Of a stretch of DNA of 64,000 nt, positions 15,845 through 25,700 are shown piece by piece. Within the stretch, counting starts at the first letter, position 1, and the number at the start of each line of letters is the position of its first letter. Below the pieces are notes generated by a model. It was not told the origin of the DNA. It did no database searches and saw only the letters and a list, made by a program, of their open reading frames with translations. Source of the DNA: Sphingobacterium haloxyli (GTDB lineage Bacteria; Bacteroidota; Bacteroidia; Sphingobacteriales; Sphingobacteriaceae); contig NZ_PVBQ01000001.1 in NCBI RefSeq assembly GCF_002980525.1, positions 124,001 through 188,000 of the forward strand. The letters are read 5' to 3'. A program made the translations under genes and the position numbers.

Positions 15845-18800
15845 TTATTTACTTATATACTTTTCTCTATAATGTGTGAGAACGTCATTCACTTGGGCGT
15901 ATAACTCCTTTTCGTTTGTACCTTCCAAAATAATATTATACATCTCTAAAGCGGCCAGAGAAAATCTTATTTTACGTGCATCTAAAGCTTCGGGCTTATC
16001 CCGAGCGAGGGATTCCGCATAATCTAAATAGTCATTAACGAACCCTACATTGCGCTTCACTACCCGGTTAGCCAAATCAATTTCTCCTGTTTTATATAAA
16101 GTATCTACAATATCCGTGTAGGTAAGCGCCTCATTTAAGCTATATGCCCGTTTTGGTAAAATATCGACAGCCTTAACGGCAACGGCTTTCGCTCGTTCCA
16201 TATCACCTTGTTGTTTCAATAATTGCGTCGTTTGCGCATAAACATCAGGATAGATAAAATTCTCCATCATACGACGGGAATCTACATCCACGAAATCCAA
16301 CAAACCATATTTTCCCCACCTAAAATTTTGGGTCGCGTGCTCGTATAGTTTTTCCACATTTGTCATCAATTGCCCTTCTTGCCGCTCGGGGAGCTCTATT
16401 GGCATCAATTTACGAACGATACCTTCATCTACAATGTACTTATCCAGTCCTGCCATGAGATTTGTAGGTGTGTAATTGGTAAAGTAAATAGGTCTCTCCC
16501 AGTTATTCATCAAAACAATAGACATCAAACTCAATTCTGCCCGTGAAACGTGATTTTGGGGATAATCCCATTTCATCTCGTCAACGACATAATCAGACCA
16601 GTTGGACGGAACGACCTGATGCTTTATTACAGCCTGTTTATCGACCGCCATTTCTATCTTTCTCGCGGGCAAATAGCTTAGCATCCTTCCATTTTGGACT
16701 GAAACCTGATTTGTAGGGTTGTCTGATAACAAGAACGCTAACAAGGAATCGAGATGAACATAATTTTCTATTCCCTTATCCACAAAAGGCATGTAATCTC
16801 GAACACCTTCTGCTAGCTTAGCTGTATCAAAACTTAATTTAACTGGAGCAGCTTCATTCACCTGATTAGACAATTGCCGTACATACCAATGTGACTGTAG
16901 ATAACTTAAATTGACAATGCGTACGTCGGTACGGATCCCCTCCACTTCTTGTAAATACCATAGTGGAAAGGTATCGTTGTCGGCGTACGTAAACAAAATG
17001 GCATTGGGTTCGCAAGATGTGAGATAATTGTAGGCCATATCGCGGGCTAACGATCTACCTGACCGGTCGTGGTCATCCCAGTTTTCAGAAACCAAAAGGA
17101 CAGGCGCTGCTAATAAACAAACTAGGCCCGCCGTGATTGTCGAAATCTTTAAACTAAACTTCTTACTCAGAAAGTCCATACACCCCAACACACCTAAACC
17201 TATCCAAATGGAAAAGGCGTAGAATGATCCAGCGTAGGCATAATCGCGCTCACGAGGTTGTACAGGCGTCTGGTTAAGATAAATAACAATAGCCGCACCC
17301 GTAAAAAAGAAAAGCAATGCGACGATAGACGCAAATCGTCTATCTTTTCGGAAGTGCCATATTAAACCAACCACACCTATCAATAGGGGAAGAAGATAAT
17401 ACACATTTCGACTAGGATTGGCGTACATTGATTCAGGGAGATCCGTTTGACCACCGACAACCTGCCTGTCTATTGCCTTCAATCCTGACATCCAATTGCC
17501 CTCACTATATCCACCGTAATTCTGTTCATCATTTTGCCGGCCGGCGAAATTCCAAAAGAAATAACGAGCATACATGTTCCCCAATTGATATGTAAAGAAA
17601 AAATTCAGGTTATCGGAGAATGTAGGTTTTTCGTTTGGCAACAACCCTAGGTAGCTTCTATAATAGTCCGCATGCTTCTCACTGTAAAGACGCGGGAAGA
17701 GCATTTCATTATCATAATTATACTGGGGAATACCATCGATTTTTTCATACTTTCTCGTTCCTTTCTTATAAGTTTTCGTCGGGGTTACCTCAGTTACTTG
17801 TGCATCAAAAGTCTGTCCCTTCAATAAAGGCTCCTTACCATATTGTTCGCGATTGAGATAACCCAAAAAAGCGTAGACATTGTCCGGTGAATTGTTATTC
17901 AAAGAAGGGTCAGCATGTGCGCGAATAGCAATCATCGCATAGGATAAATAGCCAAAACAAATAAAACTTAAACCCAATAAACCGACATTTAAAATCGGTT
18001 TGTTTAGCATTACACTGTACCGAATACCCCATATTATACCACCAACAAGAAGCAATAAGAAAAAAACAATTCCAGAGCCAAATCCCAACCCGAGTTGGTT
18101 CACAAAAAAGACATCAAAGGCGGCAGCTATACGTATAGAATACTGAATAACGCCCCAAAGTATCAATGCTAACACCGTGACACCTATCGCTAATGATTTT
18201 ACAGTGCCGTTCCAAGTGATACGCTGATTTTTCTTAAAATAAACCATTAAGGCTATCGCCGGAATAGTCAATAAATTTAGTAAGTGCACACCGATAGATA
18301 ACCCCATAATATAAGCTATCAAAATCAGCCAGCGGTTAGCATCAGGTTCTTCTGATCTTCTCTCCCATTTCAAAATCAACCAAAAGACGACAGCGGTGCA
18401 CAACGAAGACATCGCATACACTTCCGACTCGACAGCAGAATACCAAAATGTATCCGTAAAACCATAAGCCAAAGCGCCTATTGCGCCCGCCAGCATCATT
18501 TGAATTACTGTCCAAGTCGATGGCGTTTCTCCGCGTGGAATGAATACCTTTCTTGTAAGCGCCGTAATTGTCCAAAAGAGGAATAAAATAGTGAGCCCGC
18601 TGCATACTGCCGAACCTATATTCATCCAATACGCAACCTTCGACACATCCCCTAAAGCAAAATTGGAAAATATATTTTGTATTATTAGAAACAGCGGTGC
18701 TCCTGGCTGATGAACGATTTGGAGTCTGTAAGCAGAAGCAATAAATTCCCCCGTATCCCACCAGCTGGTAAAGCGATCTGCAGTTATAATATAGACAGTC

Positions 18801-18859
18801 GTTGTGAGGATAGCACACAGCCATCCGGTTAGATTATTAATTTTATCGTAGCTTTTCAT
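15845..18859 (-). CDS. DUF2723 family membrane glycosyltransferase (TMEM260/PMT-like)
   Basis: A 1004-residue protein. The first half (to about residue 580) has 11-13 transmembrane segments. Near the N-terminus the motif RFTSWWDTGEFIASAYRLQ carries the acidic pair expected of GT-C fold enzymes, and HQPGAPLFL follows. The second half is soluble and helical, ending in TPR-like repeats. The family includes eukaryotic TMEM260, an O-mannosyltransferase, so a role in transferring sugar from a lipid carrier to exported proteins is reasonable; it has not been shown for this bacterial branch as far as I know. It follows metF by 112 bp with its own promoter candidate. Confidence 0.85.
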   Translation of the reverse strand: MKSYDKINNLTGWLCAILTTTVYIITADRFTSWWDTGEFIASAYRLQIVHQPGAPLFLIIQNIFSNFALGDVSKVAYWMNIGSAVCSGLTILFLFWTITALTRKVFIPRGETPSTWTVIQMMLAGAIGALAYGFTDTFWYSAVESEVYAMSSLCTAVVFWLILKWERRSEEPDANRWLILIAYIMGLSIGVHLLNLLTIPAIALMVYFKKNQRITWNGTVKSLAIGVTVLALILWGVIQYSIRIAAAFDVFFVNQLGLGFGSGIVFFLLLLVGGIIWGIRYSVMLNKPILNVGLLGLSFICFGYLSYAMIAIRAHADPSLNNNSPDNVYAFLGYLNREQYGKEPLLKGQTFDAQVTEVTPTKTYKKGTRKYEKIDGIPQYNYDNEMLFPRLYSEKHADYYRSYLGLLPNEKPTFSDNLNFFFTYQLGNMYARYFFWNFAGRQNDEQNYGGYSEGNWMSGLKAIDRQVVGGQTDLPESMYANPSRNVYYLLPLLIGVVGLIWHFRKDRRFASIVALLFFFTGAAIVIYLNQTPVQPRERDYAYAGSFYAFSIWIGLGVLGCMDFLSKKFSLKISTITAGLVCLLAAPVLLVSENWDDHDRSGRSLARDMAYNYLTSCEPNAILFTYADNDTFPLWYLQEVEGIRTDVRIVNLSYLQSHWYVRQLSNQVNEAAPVKLSFDTAKLAEGVRDYMPFVDKGIENYVHLDSLLAFLLSDNPTNQVSVQNGRMLSYLPARKIEMAVDKQAVIKHQVVPSNWSDYVVDEMKWDYPQNHVSRAELSLMSIVLMNNWERPIYFTNYTPTNLMAGLDKYIVDEGIVRKLMPIELPERQEGQLMTNVEKLYEHATQNFRWGKYGLLDFVDVDSRRMMENFIYPDVYAQTTQLLKQQGDMERAKAVAVKAVDILPKRAYSLNEALTYTDIVDTLYKTGEIDLANRVVKRNVGFVNDYLDYAESLARDKPEALDARKIRFSLAALEMYNIILEGTNEKELYAQVNDVLTHYREKYISK

Positions 18860-18960
18860 TAAAATAGTTTTTCTTTTAATGGTAATGAAGCTCTGTTAGC
18901 CCATTAAAACTACGTATATCTGTTATCAAAACCTGTATATTAACAAATTTTAACAGATCA

Positions 18961-18991
18961 CAAACCTATCGCTACGCCAGTCGTTCGACAA
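18961..18991 (-). promoter_or_regulatory. candidate promoter of the DUF2723 gene
   Basis: On the minus strand, TTG (18991-18989), a 20-base spacer and TAGGTTTG (18968-18961) fit the Bacteroidota -33/-7 pattern. The predicted leader is about 100 bases. It overlaps the 3' end of metF. Confidence 0.45.
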
Positions 18992-19928
18992 TTTTCTTGG
19001 TCGGCCCTGGATTACTCATGGTGTAAAAATGTAACACAGGCGCCTCAAATTTAATCAGCTCCTTACATTGTTCCACTAACCATTCCTCGCCTACCTGTCT
19101 CACCTCGGCATTCGTTTTGCACGTCTCTACCGCTTCGCTTAATTCCTCTGGAATATCCAAATGGAAAATCTTGGGTAGCATAATCAATTGCCTTTTGGTC
19201 GTCATCGGCTTTAAGCCTGGAATAATAGGCACATGGATACCGTTGTCCCTACATTTCGTGACAAACTCTTTATATTTTTCGACATTAAAAAACATCTGTG
19301 TTACGATAAACTCGGCACCCATTTCTACTTTTTTCTTCAGCCATTTAAAATCCGTATTAAAATTCGGCGATTCAAAATGCTTTTCTGGATAACCTGCTAC
19401 GCCTATGCAGAAGTCTGTTTTCGCCGTACTTTCAATATCTTCGTGTAGGTATTTCCCGCTATTCATATCAATAACCTGTTGGAGCAGTTCCGTTGCATAA
19501 GCATGTCCACCCGGCGTGGGAACAAAGTCAGGGTCGCCCTTTCTGGCGTCACCACGGAGTACCAATACATTATCTATACCTAAAAAGTTTAAATCGATAA
19601 GCGCATTTTCAGTCTCTTCTTTGGTAAATCCACCGCAGATCAAATGAGGCACGGCATCCACTTTGTATTTGTTCATAATAGCCGCGCAAATAGCTACTGT
19701 ACCCGGTCTTTTTCGGTACGCCACACGTTCCAATAGGCCACTGGTATGTTGCTTATACAGGTAATCTTCCCGGTGATAGGTCACGTCAATAAACGGAGGT
19801 TTGAACTCCATAAGCTCATCCATCGTTTTAAAAATACTTTGGATCCCTTGCCCTTTTGCGGGGGGCAACAACTCGAAAGAAAACAAGGTCTTTCCGTTTG
19901 CATTCTTTATATGGTCTATAATCTTCAT
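18972..19928 (-). CDS. metF: 5,10-methylenetetrahydrofolate reductase
   Basis: A 318-residue FAD enzyme that reduces methylenetetrahydrofolate to methyltetrahydrofolate for methionine synthesis. Family landmarks seen: KTLFSFELLPPAKG with the catalytic Glu, FIDVTYHRED, CAAIMNKYKVDAVPHLICGG, VLVLRGDARKG and the region around GAEFIVTQMFFN and IPGLKPM. No regulatory C-terminal domain is present, as usual in bacteria. It lies between rimM (65 bp upstream) and the DUF2723 gene on the same strand. A long antisense frame across the rimM/metF junction is a shadow. Confidence 0.94.
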   Translation of the reverse strand: MKIIDHIKNANGKTLFSFELLPPAKGQGIQSIFKTMDELMEFKPPFIDVTYHREDYLYKQHTSGLLERVAYRKRPGTVAICAAIMNKYKVDAVPHLICGGFTKEETENALIDLNFLGIDNVLVLRGDARKGDPDFVPTPGGHAYATELLQQVIDMNSGKYLHEDIESTAKTDFCIGVAGYPEKHFESPNFNTDFKWLKKKVEMGAEFIVTQMFFNVEKYKEFVTKCRDNGIHVPIIPGLKPMTTKRQLIMLPKIFHLDIPEELSEAVETCKTNAEVRQVGEEWLVEQCKELIKFEAPVLHFYTMSNPGPTKKIVERLA

Positions 19929-19993
19929 TTTTATCTAAAAGTTACGAAAGATATGGAAGTTATAGGAGTTATGAAAATGAAATGCATCTTTGA

Positions 19994-20521
19994 TTACGAC
20001 TCTCGATACAGATCTATCAAACCTTCAGGCAACCCTACTTCTATCACCTGCCCTTCCTCGTCTATTCCCAGAATAAGGTCATCATTCAAAGGAAACATTA
20101 ATTCCTTTCCTCCAAAATCAACGGTAGCAACAAATTGTTGCGGAAACGCTTGTACATCGATTATCTCGCCGATCTCGCCTTCGTTCTCATCTACTACAAC
20201 ATAACCTATCAAATCTGTGTAGCGGAAATCGTCCGGGTCTCTTTCAGGCATTTTATCTTTAGGTAGATAGACTTTCTTTTTTATAAGCTCTTTTGCTTTG
20301 TCTACATGGTCTATGTCTTCCAAATTTAAATACGCTGTACTGTTGTTGTGCAACTTTATAGTGTCCACAAAATAAGGTACTAACTTTTTGTTCACCTCCA
20401 AAAAGAGTATATCGAGGTCTAATTCATCATAGTCCTCGAATTCAAAAAACAGCTGCATTTCACCCTTTAATCCACGGGTTTTTGTGATGTAGCCTATATA
20501 AAAAGCGTCGTTAATGTTCAT
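19994..20521 (-). CDS. rimM: ribosome maturation factor RimM
   Basis: A 175-residue 16S rRNA processing factor that binds ribosomal protein S19 and helps 30S assembly. It has the N-terminal RimM beta-barrel (YIGYITKTRGLKGEMQLFFEF, about residues 8-90) and the C-terminal PRC-barrel (FRYTDLIGYVVVDENEGEIGEIIDV, about 98-170). In many bacteria it sits directly beside rpsP. Here rpsP is also upstream on the same strand, but repeat copy C and an rpsP terminator fill the 422 bp between them, so rimM is probably transcribed separately. Confidence 0.93.
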   Translation of the reverse strand: MNINDAFYIGYITKTRGLKGEMQLFFEFEDYDELDLDILFLEVNKKLVPYFVDTIKLHNNSTAYLNLEDIDHVDKAKELIKKKVYLPKDKMPERDPDDFRYTDLIGYVVVDENEGEIGEIIDVQAFPQQFVATVDFGGKELMFPLNDDLILGIDEEGQVIEVGLPEGLIDLYRES

Positions 20522-20530
20522 AACTTTTCT

Positions 20531-20887
20531 CTTTCTTCATTTTTTCTTGATAAAAAACGAAGCAAAAAATCAAGACTGAATATAGTTCTGCTATTTTCCT
20601 TTGTCTATTCCTAAACAAAATAAACTCGCTTCGCTCAAACAGTATTTTGTTTTTAACGGAATAGTCGACAGAAAAATGCCCGCAGAACAATATAAGGTCA
20701 TTTTACTCCGCATTATCGCAATTCATCATTGATCGCGTTTGTACCCGCCCTTGCACGACCCCATCTTTAACTTCTAATGTCGCATCCGGAGATTTGAAGT
20801 CTGTAGAAACTCATCCTTAGCACTATCCACTATTTCAAATCTCCGAAGCGACGAGGTTTTTGGTTCTTTTTCACGGGGAAAAAGAAC
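20531..20887 (+). repeat. structured intergenic repeat, copy C
   Basis: A full-length copy occupying most of the 422 bp between rpsP and rimM, antisense to both genes. Stems are preserved with compensating changes: TCTTGAT/ATCAAGA at the left end (C-G became T-A relative to copy A); CTATTCC/GGAATAG and AAACAAAATA/TATTTTGTTT in the second hairpin; a large hairpin with arms 20779-20798 and 20834-20852; and GTTCTTTTT/AAAAAGAAC at the right end. The loop motifs TGTAGAAA and CACTATCC are identical to copy A. Confidence 0.85.
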
Positions 20888-20890
20888 ATA

Positions 20891-20923
20891 AGAAAAGCCG
20901 AATTTCATAAACTCGGCTTTTCT
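20891..20923 (-). terminator. rho-independent terminator of rpsP
   Basis: An 11 bp perfect stem AGAAAAGCCGA (20891-20901) with TCGGCTTTTCT (20913-20923) and an 11-base loop, 21 bp after the rpsP stop. On the minus strand the stem ends in a T-rich arm. Confidence 0.82.
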
Positions 20924-20943
20924 TGAATCTGTGTGAATAATAA

Positions 20944-21492
20944 TTATCCTTCAGTTTCTTCTGTGCTTGCAGCGTCTTCTGCCGTTGCTTCTGGAGCGTC
21001 AGCAGGTGCTTCTGCTTCCGTTTCTTCCACAACTGGCGCATTTTTAGCAGCAAGAGCAGCAGCTTTCTCCGCATTTTTCTTTGCTTCGGCAGCAAGAGCA
21101 GCTTTTTTAGCTTCTTCTTTCGATTGAACTAAGCCTGTTTTCTTACCTTCAATCTTAGCGGTTTTCTCTTCCAACCACTTCGCGAATTTCTCTTCTAATT
21201 GAGTTTCGTCAAAAGCGCCTTTCTTCACACCACCTTCTAAGTGTTTTTTATAAAGAACACCTTTGTAAGAAAGGATAGCGCGAGCTGTGTCGGTAGGTTG
21301 TGCACCTACGTTCATCCAGTACAAAGCTCTGTCGAAATCCAAAACGATAGTCGCTGGGTTTGTGTTGGGGTTGTAAGAGCCTAAACGCTCAATGAATTTA
21401 CCATCACGTGGAGCACGTGAATCTGCTACTACTACATGGTAAAAAGGTTTTCCTTTTTTACCGTGTCTTTGCAATCTGATTTTAGTTGCCAT
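20944..21492 (-). CDS. rpsP: 30S ribosomal protein S16 with long C-terminal extension
   Basis: A 182-residue protein. The first 80 or so residues are a standard S16 core ([59 protein letters not shown]), which binds 16S rRNA early in 30S assembly. The rest is an extension rich in Lys, Ala and Glu that ends in an acidic Ala/Glu/Asp/Thr tail. Extended S16 proteins are usual in Bacteroidota, though this one is at the long side. A strong terminator follows the gene and a candidate promoter with a GC-rich leader hairpin precedes it, so it is likely its own transcript. Confidence 0.94.
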   Translation of the reverse strand: MATKIRLQRHGKKGKPFYHVVVADSRAPRDGKFIERLGSYNPNTNPATIVLDFDRALYWMNVGAQPTDTARAILSYKGVLYKKHLEGGVKKGAFDETQLEEKFAKWLEEKTAKIEGKKTGLVQSKEEAKKAALAAEAKKNAEKAAALAAKNAPVVEETEAEAPADAPEATAEDAASTEETEG

Positions 21493-21522
21493 TCTTTTTT
21501 ATTGTTTATGTATTCAACATAT

Positions 21523-21557
21523 CCCCCGTGCTTCGCGCAAGAGGGGACGCAAAGATA
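21523..21557 (-). promoter_or_regulatory. candidate rpsP promoter and GC-rich leader hairpin
   Basis: On the minus strand TATCTTTG (21557-21550) matches TAnnTTTG. The predicted transcript would begin with a CCCC/GGGG stem (21546-21543 with 21527-21524) closing a loop that contains GCGC, in an otherwise AT-rich region 30-55 bases before the start codon. This could be a protein-binding leader for autoregulation, which is inference only. Confidence 0.35.
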
Positions 21558-21609
21558 AAAACTAAAAAGGAAAAATTAAAATTTATCTAAAAATCAGTTT
21601 CTTAAAAGA

Positions 21610-22590
21610 TTATTCGTAGGTAATTACCGTGCGCTGCATAATACCGTTGCCTTCGCCAACTATTTCAGTGGGTAGTTCTAATACATTAAAACGATAGCTA
21701 TATGTTGCTTTTCCTTCAAAAGAACCAAATTCCGTATCTACCAGTATTTCTTCTTGTCCAGCATCAATCCAATTAATCCCCCCTCCCTCTGGAGGAGTAA
21801 ACTCAGTCTCGCCAACATCTTCCGTTTCGATTTCCCGTTGGATAGTACTGACACAGTTTAAAGGAATAACCCCAGCAAGATCAGTAGGATGAAAACCTAA
21901 CTGCTTATATAGCCTCGCCAAGGGGTGTATATTAGGCAAATACGTATTCACCGTCGTTAACTGAAAGCGGCGCCCCTCATGTGAAATCGGCGAGATAGAA
22001 GCATCCATGATCCCCATTAATAGACTGGAAGAAGGATTCTCTCCCGAATACCTGTAATCTATACGCTCTTCAGCTTTTATCGCGATAATATTTGACTCCG
22101 AGCGAGTCAGCGGACGATAGACAACAGTAGATGGCTTCCGATTTATACCCTCATAAGTATAAGTTGATAACAAAATATCTTCCAGCAAATTTTCAGAGTC
22201 CCCTATTGAGATCCCACCGGGAATAGCCGGTGTCTTTTTGTAAAGACTGTCTAAATAAACCTCTTTCAGCCGTCCCCGTTCGTCCCAATGGTAAGATAAT
22301 CGCTCCATATAGACCGCCTTGCCGTGCGGATGAGGAGATTCCAAGAAAACACGGCTGTATGCTACTTTGCCATCCGTTCCGTAATAAAACACCTTATCAT
22401 TTACCTTTTTCAAACGACCTTGCTCATCATAAGCAAATGTAAGACGCCCCCCAGATGACGGAAGCCCATAACCTACCGTCGCAACGGTTTCCATACTCGA
22501 AATCCTATCCGATAAAAGCGCTTCCATATCATCAGATGCACAGGCTGTTAACAACCCGCAAATGAATACGATATAGAGCAGTCTTTTCAT
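21610..22590 (-). CDS. hypothetical lipoprotein with YD-like repeats
   Basis: A 326-residue protein with a lipoprotein signal (MKRLLYIVFICGLLTAC, Cys17). Two short repeats, FAYDEQGRLKKV and YHWDERGRLKEV, resemble the YD/RHS-type or DUF4595-like beta-strand repeats seen in surface lipoproteins of Bacteroidota, and YRYSGENPSS fits the same pattern. The C-terminal half shows no motif that I recognise. Function is unknown. It stands alone: rpsP lies downstream on the same strand and addA diverges upstream. A TATATTTG at 22632-22625 on the minus strand is a possible -7 element. Confidence 0.65.
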   Translation of the reverse strand: MKRLLYIVFICGLLTACASDDMEALLSDRISSMETVATVGYGLPSSGGRLTFAYDEQGRLKKVNDKVFYYGTDGKVAYSRVFLESPHPHGKAVYMERLSYHWDERGRLKEVYLDSLYKKTPAIPGGISIGDSENLLEDILLSTYTYEGINRKPSTVVYRPLTRSESNIIAIKAEERIDYRYSGENPSSSLLMGIMDASISPISHEGRRFQLTTVNTYLPNIHPLARLYKQLGFHPTDLAGVIPLNCVSTIQREIETEDVGETEFTPPEGGGINWIDAGQEEILVDTEFGSFEGKATYSYRFNVLELPTEIVGEGNGIMQRTVITYE

Positions 22591-22690
22591 AACTTTAATT
22601 AATCAGTAGTTGTACTATTATATACAAATATATGAAAAACAAGTTGTTACTTGCTACATTTCATTATTTTTTCTTTCTATTATTTACTTT

Positions 22691-22721
22691 TTTGCCTTTC
22701 TCATTTTTACTCCTTACTTTG
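22691..22721 (+). promoter_or_regulatory. candidate promoter of the addAB-like operon
   Basis: TTTG (22691-22694), a 19-base spacer and TTACTTTG (22714-22721, one mismatch to TAnnTTTG). The -7 element ends 4 bases before the ATG at 22726, so the transcript may be leaderless. Confidence 0.5.
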
Positions 22722-22725
22722 TAGC

Positions 22726-25700
22726 ATGAATCCTGTTGCTCCTTTAAAAATACTGAAAGCCTCGGCTGGTTCGGGAAAGACTTTTAGCCTTACGCTTCAT
22801 TACCTTACCTTATTGCTATCCAATGAAAATAGCTATCGGGAGATTCTTGCGGTGACGTTTACCAACAAAGCCACGGCAGAAATGAAGGAACGGATACTCC
22901 GTGTGCTACAAGGTTTAGCAACAGCTGACAAAAATCCAAAAATAGAGGACTTTAGGCGACTTCTACTCGAACAATTTCCCGCATGGGATGCATCGCTACT
23001 GCAACAAAAATCGCATCACGTATACCGTAAAATCCTACATGATTACAGCCGTTTTACGGTCAGTACCATAGACGGATTCTCGCAAAAGGTTATCCGTAGC
23101 TTCACATATGAACTCAATCTCGACGCTGCGTATAAAATAGAGATGAACACAGCGAAGGTAAAACAAGATTTATCCATTATGCTCAACCAACTGTTGGACG
23201 AACGTCCTGATTTACTAGAATGGATTATCGACTACGCTGAGAAAAAAATAGCCCGCAATGAAAACTGGAACTACCGGCAACAGCTCCTCGGCCTCGCTAA
23301 CTTAATTTTTACAGAGAATTTTCAAGAGTTTAATGCCTATTTAGCCTCCGCTCAAGCTGGGGATATATTTACGCTTCTCAATAATGATGTTCAGGAAAAA
23401 ACAAAGTTTTTTCTCGATACATTAAGCCAAACCATTCAGACCTTTACGGTAACCTTTCGATCATTTGATGTCACCGCCGAGGAATTAAAAGGAAAATCTC
23501 GCAACAAGCTTATCGCCGCTAGCAAAATCAGCGAGCATATCCATAAACAATCCCCCTCCGAACTTCAGAAGCACTTTGATCGTTTCTTGGTACTATTGGA
23601 TGACGAAGATGCCTATACTACAACCGATAAACGCGTACGTTATGATATCCGGCAGGCATTGCAACCTATCCTCCAACAATTTACAGATTTATACAAGTTA
23701 TTTCCCACATTCATTGCCTATCAGTCCGTACAAAATAACCTGTATTACCTACGGTTACTGAAAGAAATGAGCGATTTGCTAAGTCAATGGAGAAAAGAAA
23801 ACGGTGCCCAACTCATTTCGGATGCACAGGTATTATTGAATAGATTAGGACTAGACGAACATAATGATCCCACTTTTATCTGGGAAAAAATCGGCAATCG
23901 TTACAACTATTTCCTGTTTGATGAATTTCAGGATACCTCGCGTATTCAATGGAAAAATTATAGTCCGTTATTAATAAATGCCCTAGGGAATGCCAAACGA
24001 AAAATCAATGAGCACCTCATCGTTGGTGATGTAAAGCAAAGTATCTATCGTTGGCGAAATGGCGACTGGCGTATTTTATTACAGCAGGTCGAAGATCAAA
24101 TAGCACAGACCTTCCATTTGTCCGAACAACAACGCGCCAACTTTATAGAGAATGGCACCCTAGAAACAAATTTCCGGAGCTTTCCGCATATTGTTACCTT
24201 AAATAATTACCTTTTTGCTGCCATTCCAGAAAAGCTACAGGAGATCCTAAACGAGAAAGTGATGGGGTGCTTGGATGAGGAAGGTCAGCATTGGTGGAGG
24301 ACTTCCGGCAACATCGAAATGCTAGTCAAGGCGTATAAAAATAGTCAACAGCAAATCCCACTTCATCGGCAAAATGACCCAAACAAAGTGGGTTCGATAG
24401 AAATTCAATATCTGCCTGTGCAGGACGGACGCTACCGGCGGAACCAAGTCATGGAAGACGCCCTGCAGCTCCTCTGCGACAAAATTCACGTATGGATTTC
24501 CTCGGGTCGTTACGAGGCTAAGCAAATCGGTATACTCGTACGGAGCAATGCCCAAGCACGTCATGTCATTGAAACGTTGATGCGTCACAAGAACGATACC
24601 GGGTTGGCGTTCGACGTCATTTCTGGCGATGCCTTGTACCTGTCCTCCAATGATGCGATCTTATTGCTTATAGAAACACTCAGAGCGCTGGTATATACCA
24701 CAGACAAACATGTCATTCATCGTGCAAAAATGGCTTACCTCTACCAGATCATCAGCCGACAGCAAACATTTGATCACGCATATTGGTTGGTATTCAAGAA
24801 TAACAATCTTAGTGATATCGAAGCCATACTGCCCACCGAACTGCCAAATCAATGGCCCAAATTACAACAATCACCTCTCATACACCTTGTCGAACAGCTG
24901 ATCGAAATATATGGACTACATGAGACCAACAACATCCATATCCCTTATCTGCTGGCGTTCAAGGACATCGTTTCCGCCTTTTCCGCCGCAGGCGAACGCG
25001 GTATTACGCAATTTCTAGAATACTGGGAAGAAGACGGCAACAACACTGCTTTGCCAACACATGGAAAAGTAGACGCGATTGAAGTGACCACGATACACAA
25101 ATCTAAAGGGCTGGCTTATGATGTTGTGATGCTTCCTTTTTGCTCTTGGGACCTGGACGGTATGATTAATGGTGATTTTTGGATCGATACCGCCGATTCT
25201 CCCTTTCAAGCATTAGGCAAAATACCAATAAAATACAGTGGAGCCATTGGTAACTCGATTTTCTACAAGCAATATTTTGAAGAAATGTTATTCAATTACA
25301 TGGACGCACTGAACACATTTTATGTCGCGACGACCAGAGCCGTTCAGCATCTGTATGTATTAGCGCCATCGTTTAAAGAAAATGTAAATAAAAAAACGGG
25401 CGAAGTACTTGGGTGCGACGTTAAGAATGAATACATCAGCGACTTGCTATATCAGGTCCTAACGGACAAGCAATCCCCCTTTCCATTCTTCGAAAATCAA
25501 CTATTGGCAGACCACCCTATCTCCGAAACACCAGAGGAACCATCAAAACAACCGCAGGAAGATCCAATGTCGGTCGAGACGAATGTGATACACCGCAATA
25601 TCAGCTTGTCATCCTATCCCATCTCTTCGGAATTACAAAATGCTTTCGATAAATCCAACAAACGAAGTATCAATAATATCTTGATGTTGGAGAAAGCTGC

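Noticed and set aside
12083..20887. Interpretation of the structured repeats as REP elements linked to a RAYT transposase or as ends of a transposon
   Set aside because: REP units are much shorter with GTAG at the foot of the hairpin. Here GTAG is inside a loop, no transposase gene is in the window and no target-site duplications were found. It remains open at genome scale.
22651..22725. N-terminal extension of the AddA-like protein from a TTG
   Set aside because: It would add 25 Phe/Leu-rich residues and overlap the best promoter candidate. The ATG at 22726 matches the family start.
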